A DNA stretch of 64,000 bases, from assembly GCF_937988725.1 (NCBI RefSeq), contig NZ_CALKHS010000010.1, positions 558,001-622,000 on the forward strand, read 5' to 3'. This DNA is from an uncultured Castellaniella sp. Its GTDB lineage: Bacteria; Pseudomonadota; Gammaproteobacteria; Burkholderiales; Burkholderiaceae_B. The position numbers were made by a program, and so were the translations under genes. Below, piece by piece: positions 7,887-17,083 of this stretch. The notes under the pieces were generated by a model, which did not search any database, was not told the DNA's origin, and saw only the letters and a program-made list of their open reading frames with translations. The first letter of the stretch is position 1. Each line of letters starts with the position of its first letter.

Positions 7887-10073
7887 TCAACGGTTCGACG
7901 CCCAGGGGCCGGCGCGCACCGTCACCCGGGCCTGATCCAGCACCCGGCCGGCGGCATCCCGCAACTGGAAGACATGCAGACCGGGTCGGGGCGCCCAGTC
8001 CGGCGCGGCGCCCGTCCCGTAGGCCTCGCCGTCCAGAAACCAGCGGACGTCGGACGCCGGGCGCGACAGGGCATCGACCGCCCGCACCCGCAGGCGCTGG
8101 CGGTCCCACGGAATGTCCGGATCCAGGGCGATCAACGTGCCGTCGACCGGCTCGGCGATCCTGGGGCGGCCGGCGGCCGCGGAATCCAGGCCGGGCGGAG
8201 CGAACACCGCCTGGGCGGTATCTCCCAGGAAGTATTCCGTGCGGGCCGGCTCCAGGCCGGCGGCGAACGTCACCGGCGCCGGGGTCACTTCGGCAGGCCG
8301 GGCCGGCCCCGAGGACGAAGCGGGCCGCGCCAGCCAGTCCATCAGATCATGCCAGATCGGTCCGGCCCCGCTGACGCCGGATACATTGCGCATGCTGGCC
8401 CCCGCGCTGTTGCCCACCCAGACGCCCACGGTATGGTCCGCCGACCAGCCCACGCACCAGTTGTCGCGCATGTCGCGGCTGGTGCCGGTCTTGACCGCCG
8501 CCCAGGAGCGCGTGGACAGGGGGCTGTCCAGGCCGAAGGTGCGGGCGCGCGCCTGGCGGTCCGCCAGGATGTCGCCGACGATCCAGGCGGCGCCTCTCGA
8601 AAACAGGGGCTGTCCGGCCTGCGGCCCGGCCGCCCGCATCGGCACCGGCGCGTAACTTCCGCCCCGCGCCAGCGCCCGATAGGCATTGGTCAGGGACAGC
8701 AGCGTCACGTCCGCCGATCCCAGCGCCAGGCTGTAGCCGTAATAATCCCCGTCCCGCGTCAGCGGCAGGCCCAGGGCCTCCAGGCGCTGCGCCAGCACGT
8801 CCGGACCGACCAGCATCAGTGCGCGCACCGCCGGGATGTTCAGGGAAGAGGCCAGCGCCACGCGCGCGCTGACCCAGCCGCTGAAGTGGTGATCGTAGTT
8901 GTCGGGAATGTACAGTCCGCCGCCGCCGTCCAGATCCAGCGGCTGGTCGTCCAGCAGGGATGCCGCCGTCAGGCGCTGCTCGTCCAGCGCCAGGGCGTAC
9001 AGGAACGGCTTCAGGGTCGAACCGGCCTGGCGCAGCGCCTGGACGTGGTCCACGTCGGCCGCCTCGGACAGCCCGCCGGACGAGCCCACATAGGCCCGCA
9101 CGGCTCCCGACCGGTTGTCCAGCACGACCACGGCCGCATCCGTCACGCCCGTGCCCTGCAGATCCCGCAGGTGACGGCGCACCGAACGCACCGCCAGCCG
9201 CTGCAGATCGGCGTCCAGCGTGGAGCGGATCTCGCCGTCGGGCGATACCTGACCATCCCGGATCAACTGGCGGGCCCAATGCGGCGCCAGGCCCTCCGCC
9301 TGGAAACGGGCCGCATGCGCGCGCGACAGCGACAGGCCGATGAAATCCCTCAGGCCATCGCAGCCGTCCGGGCGCCCAAGATCGCGCAGCAAGGCGCAGC
9401 TGCGCTGGGCCAGGACCGGCAGCGGCGCATTGGGCCCGCGCAGCAGCACGGCTGCCAGAGCCGATTCGCGCAGCGTCAGCCCCGAAGCCCGCTTCCGGAA
9501 CATCACGCGCGACAAAGCGTCCACGCCGCGCAGCTCGCCCCGATAACTGGCCAGATTCAGATAGGCCTCCAGGATCTGCGCCTTGGTCCAGGTCGATTCC
9601 AGCCGGCGGGCCGCCTGCATCTGGTCCAGCTTCTGCCAGATCCCCCGCCCCTGCGGTCCGCGTCGCAGGTCCGCATCCAGCATGGCGGCCAGCTGCATGC
9701 TCAGCGTCGACGCCCCCCGTCGGCCGTCGCCCCATGCCGCATCCCAGGCCGCCGACGCGCTGGCCAGCCAATCCACGCCGCCATGCTCGTAGAAACGGCG
9801 GTCCTCGGACTGGATCACGGCCCGCTGCAAGGCGGCGGAAATACCGGTCAGCGGCACCCAATCCCCGCGCCGGGCGGAAAAATCCGCGCGAACGCGCTGG
9901 ATCTCGCGGCCGTCCGCCGCCAGCACCCGGATGTCGGACGGACGCCAGGACTGGCGCACGGCCGCATAATCCGGCAAGTTTCCGGCGGACAGTTCCGGAT
10001 CCGCCGCCGGCGCTGGCTGCGGCCACAGGGCCGCCGCCAGCAGCCAGACGCCCAGGTAGCGCAAAGAGATCAA
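7887..10073 (-). CDS. pbpC: Penicillin-binding protein 1C (glycosyltransferase/transpeptidase)
   Basis: A 728-aa bifunctional peptidoglycan synthase homologue. The signal sequence or anchor is at residues 1-23. The GT51 domain has catalytic E90 in QSEDRRFYEHGGVDW and the GASTLSMQLA motif. The transpeptidase has S352TLK355, S410LN412 and K528TG530. The C-terminal ~90 aa form the BiPBP_C domain typical of PBP1C. The start is a TTG (10071-10073) overlapping the upstream alpha-2-macroglobulin stop by 4 nt; no in-frame ATG or GTG fits the family N-terminus. The a2m-pbpC pairing is conserved in many proteobacteria, where the inhibitor is thought to guard the periplasm when the wall is breached. Confidence 0.93.
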   Translation of the reverse strand: MISLRYLGVWLLAAALWPQPAPAADPELSAGNLPDYAAVRQSWRPSDIRVLAADGREIQRVRADFSARRGDWVPLTGISAALQRAVIQSEDRRFYEHGGVDWLASASAAWDAAWGDGRRGASTLSMQLAAMLDADLRRGPQGRGIWQKLDQMQAARRLESTWTKAQILEAYLNLASYRGELRGVDALSRVMFRKRASGLTLRESALAAVLLRGPNAPLPVLAQRSCALLRDLGRPDGCDGLRDFIGLSLSRAHAARFQAEGLAPHWARQLIRDGQVSPDGEIRSTLDADLQRLAVRSVRRHLRDLQGTGVTDAAVVVLDNRSGAVRAYVGSSGGLSEAADVDHVQALRQAGSTLKPFLYALALDEQRLTAASLLDDQPLDLDGGGGLYIPDNYDHHFSGWVSARVALASSLNIPAVRALMLVGPDVLAQRLEALGLPLTRDGDYYGYSLALGSADVTLLSLTNAYRALARGGSYAPVPMRAAGPQAGQPLFSRGAAWIVGDILADRQARARTFGLDSPLSTRSWAAVKTGTSRDMRDNWCVGWSADHTVGVWVGNSAGASMRNVSGVSGAGPIWHDLMDWLARPASSSGPARPAEVTPAPVTFAAGLEPARTEYFLGDTAQAVFAPPGLDSAAAGRPRIAEPVDGTLIALDPDIPWDRQRLRVRAVDALSRPASDVRWFLDGEAYGTGAAPDWAPRPGLHVFQLRDAAGRVLDQARVTVRAGPWASNR

Positions 10074-13000
10074 TCCGCCGCCACCCGGACCGGATCGTTG
10101 GGCAGGCTGCCGAACACATCCGGCTGGTACAGGGCTTCGATCCGCGTCGGAGGCAGCTGATAGTCGCCCGGCGTGTTCAGCCTCACCGTGTATTCCAGGG
10201 TCTGGACGCCGGCGTCCAGGACCTCGAAATACGCCCGGTACATGCCGGCATCGCGTTCGATGAACGTGGGACGATCCCAGAACGGCTGATCCCCGGATTC
10301 CCCCTGGACGGCAATGGCCGAATCCCGCCCCAGGCCGCCACCCAGGATGGACGCCCCGGCGGGCACCGGATCGCTGATCACCGACCAGACCACGGGCTCC
10401 CGGCTATGGATGCGCAGGCTGACCCGGTAGACGTCGCCCACCGACCAGCGGTCAGGACGGGCGCGGGACACCGCCGTGACGGTGCGTTCCACCCGCATGC
10501 CGGCATCCACGGCCCGGGTCTGCGGCACCGCCGCCCGGGCCGTGACGGTCGCCCAGCCGCTGCCGGCCCCTTGTTGCGCCAGGTCCACCGTCCCCTGGCG
10601 GGACGGCGGCCAGGGCAGCTCCAGCGCCTGGCGATGGATGCCGTCGGCCCGGGGCATGTCCGCCCAGGCCAGCGTCCGCGCCGGAGCCGGGGCCAGCGTC
10701 ACCGATACGCTTCCCTGGCCGGCCTGCTTTTCTTCCTGGCGCGCATAGTCGTTGACCGCCAGCACCCCCAGGACATTGGCGGTCGTCGTCGACCAGGCCC
10801 CGCCGCTTTGCAGGGACAGCAGGCCCGTCATCAGACGCGACAGATCCGCGCGCCATTCGGGACGCGGCAGGACCGTCATCAGCAGGCGCGCCTGGGCCGT
10901 CGCGACGTTGCTCATCAGCCACCAGCCCTGGTCCGCCGTCGCATCCGACAGAACGAGGGACGTGCCGTGACGGCTGAGCCGCGCCCGCAGCACGGCGTCG
11001 GTCTGCGCCAGCAAGGCGGCGCGATCCGGCAGCCCGGGCACGTGCTGCAGGATGGACAGCCAGGTCACCACGGCGGGCGTCGGCCAGTCGCTGACGTCCA
11101 GGGCGAAGGAATCCAGCATGCCCGGCTGCCAGGCCCCCGCCAGGGCCAGGGCGTCGACGGCGATCAGCTTGCGCCAGAACAGGTCCTGCGCCGGCGCCCA
11201 GGCGGTCTCGTCCAGGCGGCCCAGGACGAAATCCTGCAAGGCGGACAACATGCGTTCCCGGGCCGGGACCGGCAGCGCATCCGCCCAGCCGAGCGCCTGC
11301 GCCCGCGCCGACACTTCGATCAACTGGGCCGTCAGGATCACGCTGCCGCGCCCGCCGGGAAAATACGTCAGCAGACCGGCCTCGTCCTGGTAATCCGGCA
11401 AGCGCTGCATCAGCGCCTTCCAGGCCGCCGCGTCCCGCATGCCGACGGCCTTGGAACTGAGCTGCTCCATGCAGGTGTAGGGATAGGCCGCCAGCCAATC
11501 ATGCACTCCCGGCAACGTGCCTGCGAGACTGGATTGCAGTTGCACCGTCACCCCGCCGCGCAGCCCTCCCCGGGCATCCTTCAAGGCCTGCGCCGAGGCG
11601 TCGACCGGCAGGCGCTGCGGCGCGCCCTGGCGAATCTGCAGCAAAGTCGCCTGGCGCACCGTCACGGGCACGGCCGCCTGCAGCGTCTGCCGCACCTCGA
11701 TCCGGTCGGCCGCCCGCTCGCTGCCCTGCCGGGTCTGCGCCGCAAAGGTCCATTGCAGGGTCTCGCTGCCCTGATCGCTCCCCAGCAGCGGGGCCTCCAC
11801 CGGCCACTGCAGGGTGGCGGACGAACCCGCCGCCAGGTCCAGATCCTGCGCCGGCAGCGATTGCCCGGCGCCGCCCGCCCCCTGAGCCTGCGCCGACACC
11901 GTCAGCGGCAGCGCCGTTTGCGTGCGGTTGCGCACCGTGACGCGCGCCTGATAACGGTCGCCTTCGCGCACCACCTGGGGCAGGCCCGAGATCACCTGCA
12001 GATCCTGGGTGCTGATGATGTCGGTCGAACCGGCGCCGAAGCTGCCCTGCCCGTGGTCGACCACGGCCACCAGCCGGAACCGCGTCAGCGAATCATTCAG
12101 CGGCACCCGGACCCGCGCCCGCCCCTGCTCGTCCAGGGTCAGGTCGCCGCGCCACAGCAGCAGGGTGTCGAACAGTTCCCGCGTGGCCCCGAACCCGCCG
12201 CCGCCGCCCGCCGGCACCGCCTTGCGGCCATAATGCCGGCGACCCACGACCTGGCCCTGGCTGGTGGCCGTGCTCACGCCTTCATCGCGCTCGACGCGCA
12301 TGGCGTCCAGCAGGTCCCAGCTGCCGTTGTCCATCAGTTCCAGCAAGGCCGCGTCCACGGCGGCAAACGCCACCCCTGCGCCCGCCGCCGGCTTGCCGTC
12401 GGGCAGGAAGGCCTGGATCTCGACCTGCGCGGTGTCGCGCACCTGGTAGGTGTCGTGATCGGCCTTGACCTGCACCTTCAGGCGATCGGCGTCGCCGCTG
12501 ACGCGGATCTGCGCCAGGCCGAAGCGGAACGACGGCTTGGCCAGATCGACCAGCCCGGTCGGCGCCGGGGCGTCATCGACCTGGGCCGAGCGCGCGCGCG
12601 CCCAATCCAGCGGATGGCGCCAGCCCCAGTCGAAGAAGGAAGACCAGGGCACGTGACGGATACGGCCGCGCACCGCCAGCACCGAAACATAGACGTTCGG
12701 CCCCCATTCCGCTTTCACCGGCAGGCGCACCACGGGTTGATCGCCATCCAGGGACACGACATGGGTTTCCAGTACGCCTTCGCGTTCCACGGCCACCAGG
12801 GCCTCGGCCCGGCGAAACGGCATGCGCACGGTGAATTCGGCGGTCTCGCCCGGCTTGTAGCTGGCCTGGGACGGAATCACGTCGATGCGGTCGTCGTCGC
12901 CCCCCGCGAACCAGTTCTCGCCGCCCCAGACCCAGATCGACGTCGCCGCCCGGGACACGCGGCCCTGGGCATCCCGCGCCTGGGCGAACAGCTGGATTTC

Positions 13001-16000
13001 GCCTTCCCGATCCAGGCTGACCGGACATTCCAGCAGCCCCTTGGCATCGGTCTCGCCCTGGCACAATGTGCCCAGGGACGCGACCTGATCATGCGTGTCG
13101 TAGGCGTAGAACCCGCCCACCAGGCGCTTGCGCGTCGAATACGTAGTGCGAACCCGGCCGTCCAGTTGCATCGGCACCCCCGCCTGCGGACGGCCCTGCG
13201 GATCCACGGCCAACAGCTTGACGGTCGAGGTTTCCTGGCGCGCCATCCAGCGGCCAGTCTGCAGCCCCGCCACGACGGCGGACGGCCACACCTGCGCCGT
13301 CTGTGAAATCGTCTGAATTTCCCCGTTGGGATCGGCGAACGAAGCTTCGAACAGCCAGGACTGCGGATCCCGGACGGCGGGCAGATCCTTCAGTTCGATC
13401 CGCGCCGCGCCCTGCGCATCCAGGCGCACCGGGCGCTTGTCCAGGATCAGGCGGCGCAGCGTGTCGGACGAGGCCTGGTCCGCCTTGTCGCGCAAGCTGT
13501 CCGGCACCCCGAAATTGAAATCCGAATAGGCGTCGAAACCGGGAACCAGAGGCTGCGCCACCGCCGACAGGGAAGCATCCAGATCCCTCGCCGGGCCGCC
13601 GGACTGCCAGGCCAGCTGCAGGTCGGCCTGCACCGCTGCCGGAGCGACCAGGGGGCCGGCGGCCGCGGGCGCATCGCCGCCCGGCGCGGCGCCCGCCGGG
13701 GCCGCCTGCGCCGCGATCTTCAGCGAGCCCGTCAGCAAGGGCAGCTTGAAAGCCTCGACCCGGAAGCTGCCGGCGTACAGGGTCGGCGTCCAACCCTCGT
13801 CCCGGTCTGCGACCGCTTCCAGCTGAATGGCGTATTGTCCCAGCCGCGCGGTGCGGGGAATCGCGTAATCCAGCAAGGCATACAGCCCGCCGCTGGGGCT
13901 CAGCCGCCACTTCAACGGCAGCTTGACCACGTCGCCGGAACCCTCGTGCACAATGTCCACCGTCCCGGGCAGGCAATCGGGCTTGTCGGCCGCCAGGCAA
14001 TCGGTCGGCGGATTGCGCACCCCGTCGCGCGTCAGATCGCGCAGGAACAGCTTCATCGACACGGTTTCCCCCGCCCGCAGCAGGGTCCGGTCCAGCACCG
14101 CATGGGCCACCTGATCCGGCGCCGCCGACCGGCTGACCGGCACGTCGAAGCGCCAGGGCTCGATGCCCTGGTCCCAACTGGACCAGGCGAAGGAAAAGTC
14201 CGCCTGGCCGTGCGCCGCCGGATGATCGGCGGCGATCCGCGCCGTCACGAACACGCCCGACTGCCCCGTGCCGTCGCAATAGGCGTCAGTCGGCACCGCC
14301 CCCTGCGAATGCCAGAGTCCCCGATCGTCGGTCTCGCCCTGGCGGATGCGGGTGCCGTCGCAGCCCAGGATCGCCACCTGGGCGCCGGACACCGGTTGTC
14401 CGCCGTCCAGCGTCGTCACCCAGACCAGGGCATCGTCGCGGCCGGTCTTGACGTGCACCGCCAGGTTCGTCACCAACACGGCCGAGCGCACGTACATGAC
14501 GCCGCCCGGCTTGCCCTTTTCCGCCAGCAGCCTCGCCCCCAGCCGGGGGGACGCGGCTTCCAGCACGTGCAGGCCCGGCGCCGCCACCGGCACCCCGATC
14601 ATTTCGATATCCTTGCCTTCGGCATCCCGCAGCCCCGGCAGCGTCAGCGCGCGCGCCGCGTCCTGCGGGCCGAACACGGAGCGCGAACGCACGTCGATCA
14701 AGGGCTCATCCCGCTTCGCATCGCGCGCGGGGCGCGACGCCAGCACGTCGGCGAACTGGCCCGCCGTCATCTGCCCATCCTGCAAGCGCTGGACCTTCGC
14801 CATCCACTGCAAGGCCTGCACATCGTCGGTCGTCACATGATCGTCCACCCGCCCGGCGGAGATCATCATGTCCCGGGTGCGCAGTTGCGGCCCGACCCTG
14901 CGCAATGCCAGCGGCACCACGGCCGGCAGCTCCTGGGCCGGCGTCCCGTCGGCGAAGCGTTCCACGATCCCGAACGGTCCGGAGGCGAATTTCACCAGAG
15001 GCGGCAAGGCGTCGACGGACACGTCCAGGGGGAAGCGGGCGGCATTGGCCAAAGGACGGCCGGCGTCATCACGCAGGTCTTTAGGCAACACCAGACGCAA
15101 CGTGGCGCGTTCCGGAAAAGGCGCGCCGAACGTCAGGCTGGAGAGCGCGTCGGACGCCGCCCCGTCCGCATCGGCCTGCACCTGGCGCGGGCCGTCCGGC
15201 GTTTCCAGCCTGACCTGGCTGGCCAGCGCGCGCGGCACCGGGCTGGAAAACGTCAGGCTGATCGGGAACAGCGGCGAACACGGCGCCTGGGCGTTGACGC
15301 GGGTGCAGTTCATCGTCGCCCGGAAGGGATCGCGGACCTTGAAATCCTGCGCCAGCACCGCCCGGCCGACCATGCCCGGCTGGCCGGGCAGATCGGCGGA
15401 TTTCACCCCGGGCCCCACCACCAGGCGCACCTGGGCCGAGGGCGGCAGCAGACGCTTGCATTGCAGCAGCCGGGCATCGTCCAGGCGCTGGGCGCTGTTC
15501 CGATCCCAGCCGATGGCGCGCAGGATCTGATCGCGCTGATCGCCGCCGACGATGCGCACCGGCACGGATTCCCCCAGCCCCTGGACCTCGCAACGCGCAT
15601 GATCCAGAATCGACTGCGGATCCGTCGCCGTGTTGAAGCGCAGGACGAACACCTGGTCTTCCGCGATCCGGTCGCCCCAGGGATACGACAGCTGCGCGCG
15701 CGGCCCGCCCGTGCTGAAAGCGTAGGTCTTGCCACTGTCCAGCGGCCGGCCCTGCAGGTCCCGGAAATCGGGGTTCGGATCCGCCTGGCAGGACACGGCG
15801 CCCGCCAGCGGCTTCTCGAAGGAATAGACCCAGTGCTGCGGGTCCACCCAGCGGCCCGAGCCCTTGGCCGCATCCGAGTCGCACAGGATCCGGTACGGGT
15901 CCGCCGCCCCGTCATCGCCCAGCGCCACGGCCGGCGCGTCGAAGTCCGCCTGCGCCTGCATGATCCGGGCCATCGCGCCCTGGGGCGTGAAGCGCGTCAC

Positions 16001-16075
16001 CTGCGCGGCGGATGCCGAGACGGCCCAGCCCAGGGCCAGGCCTGCCAGCAAAGTACGGGAAAGGATCGGATGCAT
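10070..16075 (-). CDS. Bacterial alpha-2-macroglobulin (YfhM-type), thioester present
   Basis: A 2001-aa periplasmic protease-trapping protein. A Sec signal peptide (MHPILSRTLLAGLALGWAVSASA) ends in an Ala-X-Ala site rather than a lipobox, so it is probably soluble, unlike lipid-anchored E. coli YfhM. The thioester motif CMEQ is intact at C1535 (YTCMEQLSS); MG-type beta domains precede it and an alpha/alpha toroid plus C-terminal domain follow. It is longer than E. coli YfhM (~1650 aa). The ATG at 16073-16075 gives the signal peptide. It overlaps pbpC by 4 nt, making a two-gene translationally coupled unit. Confidence 0.93.
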   Translation of the reverse strand: MHPILSRTLLAGLALGWAVSASAAQVTRFTPQGAMARIMQAQADFDAPAVALGDDGAADPYRILCDSDAAKGSGRWVDPQHWVYSFEKPLAGAVSCQADPNPDFRDLQGRPLDSGKTYAFSTGGPRAQLSYPWGDRIAEDQVFVLRFNTATDPQSILDHARCEVQGLGESVPVRIVGGDQRDQILRAIGWDRNSAQRLDDARLLQCKRLLPPSAQVRLVVGPGVKSADLPGQPGMVGRAVLAQDFKVRDPFRATMNCTRVNAQAPCSPLFPISLTFSSPVPRALASQVRLETPDGPRQVQADADGAASDALSSLTFGAPFPERATLRLVLPKDLRDDAGRPLANAARFPLDVSVDALPPLVKFASGPFGIVERFADGTPAQELPAVVPLALRRVGPQLRTRDMMISAGRVDDHVTTDDVQALQWMAKVQRLQDGQMTAGQFADVLASRPARDAKRDEPLIDVRSRSVFGPQDAARALTLPGLRDAEGKDIEMIGVPVAAPGLHVLEAASPRLGARLLAEKGKPGGVMYVRSAVLVTNLAVHVKTGRDDALVWVTTLDGGQPVSGAQVAILGCDGTRIRQGETDDRGLWHSQGAVPTDAYCDGTGQSGVFVTARIAADHPAAHGQADFSFAWSSWDQGIEPWRFDVPVSRSAAPDQVAHAVLDRTLLRAGETVSMKLFLRDLTRDGVRNPPTDCLAADKPDCLPGTVDIVHEGSGDVVKLPLKWRLSPSGGLYALLDYAIPRTARLGQYAIQLEAVADRDEGWTPTLYAGSFRVEAFKLPLLTGSLKIAAQAAPAGAAPGGDAPAAAGPLVAPAAVQADLQLAWQSGGPARDLDASLSAVAQPLVPGFDAYSDFNFGVPDSLRDKADQASSDTLRRLILDKRPVRLDAQGAARIELKDLPAVRDPQSWLFEASFADPNGEIQTISQTAQVWPSAVVAGLQTGRWMARQETSTVKLLAVDPQGRPQAGVPMQLDGRVRTTYSTRKRLVGGFYAYDTHDQVASLGTLCQGETDAKGLLECPVSLDREGEIQLFAQARDAQGRVSRAATSIWVWGGENWFAGGDDDRIDVIPSQASYKPGETAEFTVRMPFRRAEALVAVEREGVLETHVVSLDGDQPVVRLPVKAEWGPNVYVSVLAVRGRIRHVPWSSFFDWGWRHPLDWARARSAQVDDAPAPTGLVDLAKPSFRFGLAQIRVSGDADRLKVQVKADHDTYQVRDTAQVEIQAFLPDGKPAAGAGVAFAAVDAALLELMDNGSWDLLDAMRVERDEGVSTATSQGQVVGRRHYGRKAVPAGGGGGFGATRELFDTLLLWRGDLTLDEQGRARVRVPLNDSLTRFRLVAVVDHGQGSFGAGSTDIISTQDLQVISGLPQVVREGDRYQARVTVRNRTQTALPLTVSAQAQGAGGAGQSLPAQDLDLAAGSSATLQWPVEAPLLGSDQGSETLQWTFAAQTRQGSERAADRIEVRQTLQAAVPVTVRQATLLQIRQGAPQRLPVDASAQALKDARGGLRGGVTVQLQSSLAGTLPGVHDWLAAYPYTCMEQLSSKAVGMRDAAAWKALMQRLPDYQDEAGLLTYFPGGRGSVILTAQLIEVSARAQALGWADALPVPARERMLSALQDFVLGRLDETAWAPAQDLFWRKLIAVDALALAGAWQPGMLDSFALDVSDWPTPAVVTWLSILQHVPGLPDRAALLAQTDAVLRARLSRHGTSLVLSDATADQGWWLMSNVATAQARLLMTVLPRPEWRADLSRLMTGLLSLQSGGAWSTTTANVLGVLAVNDYARQEEKQAGQGSVSVTLAPAPARTLAWADMPRADGIHRQALELPWPPSRQGTVDLAQQGAGSGWATVTARAAVPQTRAVDAGMRVERTVTAVSRARPDRWSVGDVYRVSLRIHSREPVVWSVISDPVPAGASILGGGLGRDSAIAVQGESGDQPFWDRPTFIERDAGMYRAYFEVLDAGVQTLEYTVRLNTPGDYQLPPTRIEALYQPDVFGSLPNDPVRVAAD

Positions 16076-16188
16076 GGGACGGCCCTGGTCTGTTGTTGTT
16101 CTGCTTGCGCCAGGCCCGACGCAGGACGCCCGAGCCAAGCAGCGATGCAGGCAGGTTACCATCCGCCCGAGGCCGTCACCAAGGCGTC

Positions 16189-16200
16189 TTATGCGATAAT
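16189..16200 (+). promoter_or_regulatory. Possible tRNA promoter (extended -10)
   Basis: TGCGATAAT at 16192-16200 has an extended -10 form (TGN before GATAAT) and ends 42 bp before the mature tRNA. No convincing -35 is visible, consistent with an extended -10 promoter. It diverges from the alpha-2-macroglobulin gene. Confidence 0.4.
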
Positions 16201-16242
16201 TCCCGCTTTCCCGGCAGCCGGCCATTCGCGCCCGCCGCCCAC

Positions 16243-16321
<79 letters not shown>

Positions 16322-16400
16322 GAATTATCCTGCTGAATCCGCGCCTCATCGCCACCCTGCCCGGTGGCGATTTCCGTTTCCGGGGCGTGATGCGCTCTGC

Positions 16401-16415
16401 TTGTCCACTATAGTG
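16401..16415. promoter_or_regulatory. Candidate operator of the XRE-cupin regulator
   Basis: TTGTCCACTAT (16401-16411) runs into the perfect 10-bp palindrome CACTATAGTG (16406-16415). It sits 70 bp upstream of the regulator ATG and 22 bp before a TATAAT -10-like hexamer (16438-16443). The same 11-mer occurs twice, inverted, at 21736-21767 upstream of the DUF1185/garR/TRAP operon. Shared sites in front of a regulator and the neighbouring operon suggest autoregulation plus target control (inference). Confidence 0.5.
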
Positions 16416-16485
16416 CCACCAGGAAGCATGCAACGACTATAATTTCACTCGGCCCACCTGCTCCCAATCTCATAAAGGTCCCCTT

Positions 16486-17052
16486 ATGCGCTCCAATATC
16501 GGAAACAGGCTATTGGAACTTCGCAAAGAAAAGAATCTCACCCTGCGAGACGTCTCCGAGCTGAGCGGGGTCAGCCGATCCATGCTCTCCAAGGTCGAGA
16601 CCGGGCGCTCCTCGCCCACCGCCACCACCCTGGGCAAGATCTGCGAGGGCCTGGGCATTTCGATTTCCCAGCTGGTGGGCGGCGTGGCGCCCCGCGACGT
16701 CATCGTCATGCGCGATGGCGAGCACCCGGTATTCCGCGTGCCCAAATCGGGATTCGAACGCTGGTCGCTGTCGCCCATCAGCGAAGCGCGCACCGTCGAT
16801 TTCGCCATGAACGTCCTGCCTCCGGGGCGCAGCTCCGGCTATTTTCCCCCGCACCAGGAAGGGGTCGAAGAAACGATTTACGTGATCTCGGGAAAGATCA
16901 CCCTCTGGCACGGCGAGTCCACCTACGATCTGGACGCGGGCGATTCGGTGTACTACCGGGCCCACGTCCGCCACCGCTTCGACAACGCCTCGCCCACCGA
17001 AGAGGCCAGATTTTTCGTCGTGGTCAACAACAACGGCACCGGCAGCTTCTGA
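16486..17052 (+). CDS. XRE-family transcriptional regulator with C-terminal cupin
   Basis: A 188-aa protein. Residues 1-65 form an HTH_3 domain (LLELRKEKNLTLRDVSELSGVSRSMLSKVETGRSSPTATTL). Residues 105-185 form a cupin_2 sensor (PPHQEGVEETIYVISGKITLWH, DAGDSVYYRAHVRHRF). Such one-component regulators bind a small metabolite in the cupin and control a neighbouring catabolic or transport operon. It converges on the TRAP/GarR operon; candidate operator sites are described at 16401, 21562 and 21735. Known relatives include PuuR-type and sulfur- or amino-acid-responsive regulators, so the ligand cannot be named. Confidence 0.9.
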   Translation: MRSNIGNRLLELRKEKNLTLRDVSELSGVSRSMLSKVETGRSSPTATTLGKICEGLGISISQLVGGVAPRDVIVMRDGEHPVFRVPKSGFERWSLSPISEARTVDFAMNVLPPGRSSGYFPPHQEGVEETIYVISGKITLWHGESTYDLDAGDSVYYRAHVRHRFDNASPTEEARFFVVVNNNGTGSF

Positions 17053-17083
17053 TCGCATCCCGACCCCTCCGGGGCCGCGCGGG

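Noticed and set aside
9734..13306. 1190-aa plus-strand ORF opposite pbpC and the alpha-2-macroglobulin gene
   Set aside because: It is an antisense shadow; the PBP and macroglobulin active-site motifs are on the minus strand.
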